DNA of 10,379 nucleotides from Candidatus Binatia bacterium. Lineage in GTDB: Bacteria; Desulfobacterota_B; Binatia; UBA9968; JAJDTQ01. Below the pieces are notes generated by a model. That model was not told the DNA's origin. It searched no databases and saw only the letters and a program-made list of their open reading frames with translations. A program made the translations under genes and the position numbers. The stretch lies in contig JAJDTQ010000277.1 of NCBI GenBank assembly GCA_022827045.1, positions 1 to 10,379 of the forward strand, in the 5' to 3' direction. Positions 6,354 to 10,379 of this stretch are shown here, one piece after another; position 1 is the stretch's first letter, and each line of letters opens with the position of its first letter.

Positions 6354-7324
6354 TGTCCCGCTTGAACCTGAATTTTGCCTGCGGCAGCTACGATCTCTTG
6401 CGGCCGCTCTGGGAGAAGGTGGTGGAGCCCGCGGGGATCGATCTCAACGTGATGACCATGCAGTCGCCCGAGCGCCACGGGCGCATGCTGCGCCACGAAG
6501 AGTTCGACGCCTGCGAGCTGTCGCTGGTGGGTTACCTGGTGGCCCACGACCAGGGGCGGGCCTTCACCGCCATTCCGGCGTTTCCGCACCGGCGCTTCCG
6601 CCACAGCTACATGGTCAAGCGCACCGGCTGCGGCATCGACAAGCCCTCGGACCTGAACGGCAAGCGCGTTGGCCTCGATACGCTCCAGAACTCCGCCGGC
6701 CTGTGGATGCGCGGCATCCTGCAGGACTACTACGGCCTGGACCTCAAGACGGTGGAGTGGTGGTGCCAGGAGGAAGAGGACGTGCCCCTGGAGCCGGCCT
6801 CGTGGATGAAGATACAGCGGGTGCCGGAGGGCCGGAACATCGACGAGATGCTGTGCGCCGGGGAACTCGAAGGGTCCCTCTACCCCGAGGTCCTGCCGTC
6901 CATCAGGCAGGGCTCGGACAAGGTGGCGCTGCTCTTCCCGGATCCCAGGCAGGCGGAGGTGGAGTATTACCGCAAGAGCGGCATCTTCCCCATCATGCAC
7001 ACGGTCGTGGTCAAGGACGAGATCCTGGAGCGCGCTCCCTGGGTGGCGGTGAGCCTGCTCCAGGCCCTCCAGCGAGCCAAGGAGGTCTGCTACGAGCGCA
7101 TGGGCGACCCCCGGAGCCTGGCCCTGGTCTGGGCCAAGGAAGAGCTCCAGGAGCAGCACTCCATCTTCGGCCCCGACCCCTGGCCGTACAACCTCGAGGA
7201 CAACCGCCCGGCGCTGGAGGCCGCGGTGCGTTACGAGTTCGAGCAGGGCATGATCAAGGACAAGCCCGCGATCGAAGATCTGTTTTTTCCGCCGTCCCTC
7301 CAGGAAATCCAGCACTACGTCTGA
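6353..7324 (+). CDS. 4,5-dihydroxyphthalate-decarboxylase-like / substrate-binding-fold protein (divergent paralogue)
   Basis: A 323-residue protein starting at GTG 6353. The start is confirmed by alignment with its paralogue at 7550-8533, which begins at the same point (LNLNFACGSYD against LNLTLACGHYD). Shared blocks include FDACELSLVGY (51-61), AIPAFPHRRFRHS (73-85), GIFPIMHTV (210-218) and WPYNLEDNRPALE (277-289), ending EQGMI. The family includes 4,5-dihydroxyphthalate decarboxylase (phthalate degradation) and has the type 2 periplasmic-binding-protein fold. No signal peptide is present, so it should be cytoplasmic and is unlikely to be a classical ABC transporter receptor. The middle departs from the family: LDTLQNSAGLW (108-118) and SLYPEVLPS (175-183) replace PEYQMTAAVW and TARTPSTF. 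The ligand probably differs from that of the paralogue. True activity is unknown. Confidence 0.85.
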   Translation: MSRLNLNFACGSYDLLRPLWEKVVEPAGIDLNVMTMQSPERHGRMLRHEEFDACELSLVGYLVAHDQGRAFTAIPAFPHRRFRHSYMVKRTGCGIDKPSDLNGKRVGLDTLQNSAGLWMRGILQDYYGLDLKTVEWWCQEEEDVPLEPASWMKIQRVPEGRNIDEMLCAGELEGSLYPEVLPSIRQGSDKVALLFPDPRQAEVEYYRKSGIFPIMHTVVVKDEILERAPWVAVSLLQALQRAKEVCYERMGDPRSLALVWAKEELQEQHSIFGPDPWPYNLEDNRPALEAAVRYEFEQGMIKDKPAIEDLFFPPSLQEIQHYV

Positions 7325-7549
7325 AGTCGTCCCGCGTTCCGGGGCTAACTTGACGGTCCTGACAACCCGTTGACACTATCCACCGGACCTGTGGAAAACC
7401 TGTATACAGGACCGGGCCCGCCCCCGCTTGAGGCCGTAACAATCGCGTTCCCCAACAACCTGCATAGAGAATAATCACGGTTTCCCACGTGTTTCCCGGA
7501 TGTTACCGTGGAGTGGTTTCCGCGGGGGTGTTTGGAAAAATCGGACCGT
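7325..7549. other. Convergent intergenic spacer with DnaA-box-like words and a 12-bp palindrome
   Basis: This 225-bp spacer between two convergent genes shows no convincing coding capacity. Positions 7441-7500 have 50% GC, below the genes around it. TGTGGAAAA (7390-7398) differs by one base from the complement of the DnaA box TTATCCACA. CTATCCACC (7376-7384) differs by two and lies inverted to it, five bases away. TTGACA occurs at 7370-7375 without a fitting -10. I see no hairpin followed by a T run that would serve as terminator for either gene. Confidence 0.5.
7399..7410. promoter_or_regulatory. Perfect 12-bp palindrome, possible operator
   Basis: CCTGTATACAGG is fully self-complementary. 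It directly follows the DnaA-box-like word in the convergent spacer. It does not fit the proteobacterial LexA box, which needs a longer gap between CTG and CAG. A binding protein cannot be named, and the position between two gene ends is unusual for an operator. Confidence 0.35.
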
Positions 7550-8533
7550 TCAGATCCGAAAGGTGCGGTGGGTGCTCGGAGCGAACAGCTCCTCGATGGG
7601 CATCCTGCCCTCGATCATGCCCTGCTCGTGCATGTAACGTACGAATGTTTCAAGGGTCTTGCGGTTGGACTCCAGGCCGTAGGGCCAGAAATCCTCGCCC
7701 ATTGCCGCTACCGTCTGATAGGCGTGCTCGGTCAGAAACGGCAGCGAAAGGGGCAGGGCGCTGGTCTGGGTCAGATCGGCCACGGCCAGGTCCTTGGCCT
7801 CGGAAAAAGCCTTCATGAGGGTGGCCGCCACCCACGGGTGCTCGTCGAGGATCTCCCGCCGGATGGACACCGTGTGCATGATGGGGAAGATGCCCGTGCG
7901 CTCGAAGTAGTCCCGCTCGACCTTCCAGGGCTCCGCGAAGAGCCGGCGGACGGTGGAGCCGGCCGGGTCGAAGGTGGACGGCGTCCGGGCCGTGATCAAG
8001 GCCTGGATCTCGCCAAGGCCCAGCATCTGCGCCAGCGAGCGGTGCTCCGGGGCGAAGCCAAGCCTGATCCCGGCGGGTTCCACCGGCTCGAAGGGGAGGC
8101 GCCCCGGATCCTCGAGGCCGCCCTGTATCCATTCGACGTCCTCGGCGCGCACGCCGTAGTCGTCCGAGAGGATTCCACGCGCCCACACCGCCGCGGTCAT
8201 CTGGTATTCCGGAACGCCGATGCGCTTGCCCTTGAGGTCCCGCGGCGCTTCGATGCCGGAGCCGCCGTGGACGAAGATGCAGGACTGGCGGAAGAACCGC
8301 GACGGGAAGACCGGAATCGCCACCAGGTCGTCCATGCCGCGCCCCCGGCGCACCACGTAGCCGCCCAGCGAGGTCTCGGCCACGTCGAACTCGCGATGCT
8401 GCATCATGCGCCAGAAGGTCTCCTCCACCTTGAGCGTCAGGCAGTTGAGCTGGATCCCGTCGGGCCGGACGCGCCCGTCTCGCAAGGCTTCGGTCCGGTC
8501 GTAGTGGCCGCACGCCAGAGTCAGGTTCAGCAT
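7550..8533 (-). CDS. 4,5-dihydroxyphthalate-decarboxylase-like protein
   Basis: A 327-residue protein starting at ATG 8533-8531, with a GGAGA ribosome site about five bases upstream. It follows the 4,5-dihydroxyphthalate decarboxylase family closely: LTLACGHYDRTEAL (4-17), VEETFWRMMQHREFDVAE (36-53), AIPVFPSRFFR (72-82), GVPEYQMTAAVWARGIL (106-122), TARTPSTF (181-188), GIFPIMHTV (214-222) and FWPYGLESNR (282-291). The characterised enzymes convert 4,5-dihydroxyphthalate to protocatechuate. Many environmental homologues are annotated by this name without proof and share the type 2 binding-protein fold. No signal peptide is seen, so cytoplasmic. No other phthalate-pathway gene is present. It is convergent with its paralogue at 6353-7324 and divergent from the HAD-like gene. 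Its leader carries two tandem hairpins. Family firm, reaction unproven. Confidence 0.9.
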   Translation of the reverse strand: MLNLTLACGHYDRTEALRDGRVRPDGIQLNCLTLKVEETFWRMMQHREFDVAETSLGGYVVRRGRGMDDLVAIPVFPSRFFRQSCIFVHGGSGIEAPRDLKGKRIGVPEYQMTAAVWARGILSDDYGVRAEDVEWIQGGLEDPGRLPFEPVEPAGIRLGFAPEHRSLAQMLGLGEIQALITARTPSTFDPAGSTVRRLFAEPWKVERDYFERTGIFPIMHTVSIRREILDEHPWVAATLMKAFSEAKDLAVADLTQTSALPLSLPFLTEHAYQTVAAMGEDFWPYGLESNRKTLETFVRYMHEQGMIEGRMPIEELFAPSTHRTFRI

Positions 8534-8545
8534 GGAATCTCCAAT

Positions 8546-8573
8546 GGTATGAAACCCTTCGGGATTTCATACC
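8546..8573. repeat. Leader hairpin 1 of the decarboxylase-like gene
   Basis: GGTATGAAACCC (8546-8557) pairs with GGG and TTTCATACC (8561-8573), leaving a TTC loop and one bulged A (8564). It ends 12 bases before the minus-strand ATG and lies just upstream of that gene's ribosome site. It shares the core GTTTCRTRC with the adjacent hairpin. It could be a leader control element or a copy of a dispersed repeat. Confidence 0.75.
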
Positions 8574-8599
8574 GCACGAAACTCTGGCGAGTTTCGTGC
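8574..8599. repeat. Leader hairpin 2, related to hairpin 1
   Basis: GCACGAAACT (8574-8583) and AGTTTCGTGC (8590-8599) are perfect complements around a six-base loop. It abuts hairpin 1 with no gap. Arms of the two hairpins are similar (GAAAC with flanking GTAT or GCAC), suggesting duplication of one unit. Confidence 0.78.
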
Positions 8600-8603
8600 C
8601 TTG

Positions 8604-8633
8604 TTGACAGGGTTCCGGCAGATTAGCTAAAGC
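8604..8633 (+). promoter_or_regulatory. Possible sigma70-like promoter for the HAD-like gene
   Basis: An exact TTGACA (8604-8609) is followed after 18 bases by TAAAGC (8628-8633), a weak -10. It sits just outside hairpin 2 in the 135-bp divergent spacer and points at the HAD-like gene, about 35 bases before its ATG. The -35 match is exact; the -10 match is poor, so activity is uncertain. Confidence 0.35.
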
Positions 8634-8668
8634 TGAATCAGTTTTCCAGTTAGCGCCTGGAGGTAGCC

Positions 8669-9439
8669 ATGAGTGATGCGCCGACGCCGGTCAAGAGATG
8701 CCTGATCCGGACCATGTCCGATACCATCGAGACGGACATCCACCGGGTTCACGTCATCGCCAACGAGATCCTCCCGCGTTACGATAAGCCGAAGCTCTCC
8801 TTCGAAGAATTGCGCAAGGTGGCGGACGGACCCTTCGACTTCTTCCTCGCGCCCATCCTGTTCGCGGAAGACTACGCCCGGGATCCTTCGATCATCTACA
8901 ACGAGGGGGTCCGCCGCGAGATCCGCGGCCACGCCCTGGAAATCGCCCGCCGGCACGGCTTCGACGTCAACCCGCCGGACTTCATTCCGGGGGTTGAGGA
9001 GTCGCTCAAGGAGGCCCTGAATGTCGGCCTGAGCAACATGGTGCTCACCACCAGCGGCCGGCGCTACAAGCACCGGGTCATGGAGGAGCACGGTATCAGC
9101 GAGTACTTCGAGGAGATCATCGACCGGGACGAAACCTACTTCAGAAAGGAGCAGGGCATCTACCACCTGTTCCGGAAGCTCAACAGGAGCCTGGAAGTGA
9201 TTCTGCTGTCTGGAACCGCGACCTACATTCGCGCGGGCAACAACCTGGAGTTCGCCCAGGTGGCGGGCAGCGACCTCTCCGTGTTCACCGTGGCCCTGGC
9301 CACGGAATACTCCTACAACGACGAGGAGACGCTGGCCGCCGCCAGGCCGAAGCTCCTCATTCGGAGCCTGAACGAGCTGTTCCCGGCGCTACGCGACGCG
9401 GGCGTCTTGTCAGCGGGACGGGAAGCCGCCATAGCGTAG
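8669..9439 (+). CDS. HAD-superfamily-like protein lacking recognisable catalytic aspartates
   Basis: A 256-residue protein; GGAGGT four bases before ATG 8669 supports this start. The overall pattern is that of a haloacid-dehalogenase-fold phosphatase: an alpha-helical cap region (about 25-100), PGVEESLKEALNVGLSNMVL (107-126) with TTSG (motif II, 127-130), HGISEYFEEIIDRDE (141-155), a lysine at 160 (motif III position) and VILLSGTATYIRAGNN (177-192), which matches motif IV. However, the motif I place (about 12-22, LIRTMSDTIET) has Thr and Ser where DxDxT is expected. In motif IV the usual GD and second Asp are replaced by SG and Tyr. It therefore looks like a non-catalytic relative, perhaps a binding or regulatory protein. 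The similarity is judged by eye; an unrelated fold is possible. It is divergent from the decarboxylase-like gene and convergent with the DUF427 gene. Confidence 0.75.
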   Translation: MSDAPTPVKRCLIRTMSDTIETDIHRVHVIANEILPRYDKPKLSFEELRKVADGPFDFFLAPILFAEDYARDPSIIYNEGVRREIRGHALEIARRHGFDVNPPDFIPGVEESLKEALNVGLSNMVLTTSGRRYKHRVMEEHGISEYFEEIIDRDETYFRKEQGIYHLFRKLNRSLEVILLSGTATYIRAGNNLEFAQVAGSDLSVFTVALATEYSYNDEETLAAARPKLLIRSLNELFPALRDAGVLSAGREAAIA

Positions 9440-9481
9440 GCCCCCGATAGCCTGTAACCTCCGAATCGGAAGCAATCTCCA

Positions 9482-10279
9482 CTAACCACGGGACCACTTG
9501 GTCCTGGGGATCTCCAGCCGCTCGCCGTCCACGTGAATGGCGTCCACCCTTTCGTTGAAGAAGCACATCAGGTCCTTGATCTTCGGGCACTCGGGGATAG
9601 GCTCCTCGTAGCTCCAGACCGTGTCCTCGAAGGTCTTGCCCCCCACGTTCACCGACCAGTAGCTGGCGCTGCCCTTGTAGGGACAGCGCGTATGGGTATC
9701 GCTGACTTGCAGCAGGTCGGTGCGCACGTCTTCCCGCGGCAGGTAATAGCGGATCAGGTGCCCGGTCTCAAGCACCAGCCGCGGCCGCCTGGAATCGGCC
9801 ACCACCTCGCCGCCCAGGGTCACCTGCACGTGGCGCGAGCTCTGGAGCACGTCCACCCGCTTGTAGGGGTCCCGGGCATGGACGAAGATCTCGTCCTCCT
9901 CCTCGTACCAGGCGTCCATCCGGTTCCAGTAGAAGGAGAGGTATCCGGTGATATCCCGGGACTGCGCCAGGGGGTCGACGTAGCTCCAGGCGGCCGACTC
10001 GGCGGTCTTGCCTCCGGCGGACACGTCCCAGTAGGAAGCCTCGCCCTTGACGGAGCAGCGCGTGTGGTGGTCGTTGGGCGTCAGGAACTCCATGTGGACG
10101 TCTTCCGGCGGAAAGTAATAGACCGGTACGTGACCCGCCTCCCGCAGCAGCATGGCGCGTTTCGTGTCCACGAGGGTTTCGCCGCCGAACTTTACCCGAA
10201 GGCGCCGGGGACTTTCCTCGAAATCGAGCCAATGGTCGGTGTGCTCGCCGTAGCTTCGCGGCTTGTGTACGATCTCCAT
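9482..10279 (-). CDS. Tandem DUF427-domain protein
   Basis: A 265-residue protein from ATG 10279-10277, with GGGAGGA about six bases upstream. It consists of two copies of the DUF427 domain, roughly residues 27-122 and 150-246. Each copy has the same order: a short beta hairpin with GGE (LRVKFGGETLVDTKR; VQVTLGGEVVADSRR), a YYFPPEDV or YYLPREDV strand, the signature HTRCSVKGEASYW (72-84) or HTRCPYKGSASYW (196-208), then GGKT, a WSY segment and a final helix. The family is small, cytoplasmic and of unknown biochemical role; two-domain members are common. No signal peptide. It converges on the HAD-like gene with 42 bp between stops, where only a five-base inverted pair (TCCGA/TCGGA) is visible. 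I do not assign a function. Confidence 0.92.
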   Translation of the reverse strand: MEIVHKPRSYGEHTDHWLDFEESPRRLRVKFGGETLVDTKRAMLLREAGHVPVYYFPPEDVHMEFLTPNDHHTRCSVKGEASYWDVSAGGKTAESAAWSYVDPLAQSRDITGYLSFYWNRMDAWYEEEDEIFVHARDPYKRVDVLQSSRHVQVTLGGEVVADSRRPRLVLETGHLIRYYLPREDVRTDLLQVSDTHTRCPYKGSASYWSVNVGGKTFEDTVWSYEEPIPECPKIKDLMCFFNERVDAIHVDGERLEIPRTKWSRG

Positions 10280-10325
10280 CTGAGTTCCTCCCGTTCCGGT
10301 ATCAAATAGGTCAACCGCCTTGGCA

Positions 10326-10379
10326 GGTTGTTGAAAAACCCTGTCTGGCGCCCTTCGACTCCGCTTCGCTACGCTCAGG
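10326..10379. repeat. Likely dispersed repeat fragment, cut by the right edge
   Basis: The segment begins GGTTGTTGAAAAACC and continues to CCTTCGACTCCGCTTCGC and GCTCAGG at the window end. This wording resembles short intergenic repeats that occur in many copies in high-GC environmental genomes. Only one copy is visible and the element is incomplete, so the call rests on recognition, not on a repeat found within the window. It lies upstream of the DUF427 gene on the minus strand. Confidence 0.5.

Noticed and set aside
5981..7315. Minus-strand 444-residue open frame opposite the nucleotidyltransferase and decarboxylase-like genes
   Set aside because: It is antisense to two well-supported genes and has no ribosome site or motif.
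7376..7410. Active chromosomal origin of replication
   Set aside because: Only two imperfect DnaA-box-like words, no origin-linked genes and no marked AT-rich unwinding region.
7399..7410. LexA-type SOS box
   Set aside because: CTG and CAG halves are too close for the proteobacterial spacing, and the site is not in front of a gene.
7508..8626. Plus-strand 372-residue open frame opposite the minus-strand decarboxylase-like gene
   Set aside because: It mirrors a gene with clear family motifs on the other strand and has no recognisable domain.
9440..9481. Intrinsic terminator between the HAD-like and DUF427 genes
   Set aside because: Only a five-base inverted pair with a one-base loop and no T run.

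Overview
The window is high-GC bacterial DNA with ten protein-coding genes and short spacers (the longest is 225 bp). I see no rRNA, tRNA, CRISPR array, transposase or integrase. The gene mix suggests an environmental, probably uncultured bacterium: a luciferase-like oxidoreductase, a RavA/MoxR-type AAA+ ATPase with a VWA partner, two 4,5-dihydroxyphthalate-decarboxylase-like proteins and a tandem DUF427 protein. High-GC Tectomicrobia, Rokubacteria or deltaproteobacterial relatives would fit. This is a guess from gene content, since no phylogenetic marker is present.

Layout. Positions 1-3541 form a compact minus-strand unit. A MoxR/RavA-like ATPase (3541-2423) is followed with a one-base overlap (TAGTG) by a VWA protein with an intact MIDAS motif (2423-855). 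After 18 bp comes a luciferase-like flavin/F420 monooxygenase (836 to the left edge, truncated there). The spacer 3542-3739 separates this divergently from four plus-strand genes: a cytidylate-kinase-like/BON fusion (3740-4558), an NAD-dependent epimerase/dehydratase (4679-5650), a MobA/MocA-like nucleotidyltransferase (5766-6353) and a 4,5-dihydroxyphthalate-decarboxylase-like protein (6353-7324). The last two overlap by one base, again as TAGTG. A paralogue of that last protein lies convergently on the minus strand (8533-7550). Divergent from the paralogue is a HAD-fold protein that appears to have lost its catalytic aspartates (8669-9439), and it faces a tandem DUF427 protein (10279-9482).

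How the genes may work together. The ATPase and VWA protein resemble the RavA-ViaA pair and probably act as an ATP-driven remodelling machine; the downstream oxidoreductase could be a client or simply co-transcribed. The nucleotidyltransferase is translationally coupled to a ligand-binding-fold protein that lacks a signal peptide, which suggests a shared small-molecule task. The epimerase/nucleotidyltransferase/decarboxylase-like group looks metabolic, but its substrate cannot be read from sequence.

Non-coding content is notable. There is a 91-bp compound palindrome (4560-4650), a 21-bp palindrome (5706-5726), two tandem related hairpins in the leader of the minus-strand decarboxylase-like gene (8546-8599) and a repeat-like fragment at the right edge. 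A convergent spacer (7325-7549) carries a perfect 12-bp palindrome and two DnaA-box-like words. The strongest leads for new biology are the degenerate HAD protein, the ATPase-VWA-oxidoreductase unit, the kinase-BON fusion and the tandem leader hairpins. None of these proves a new system.
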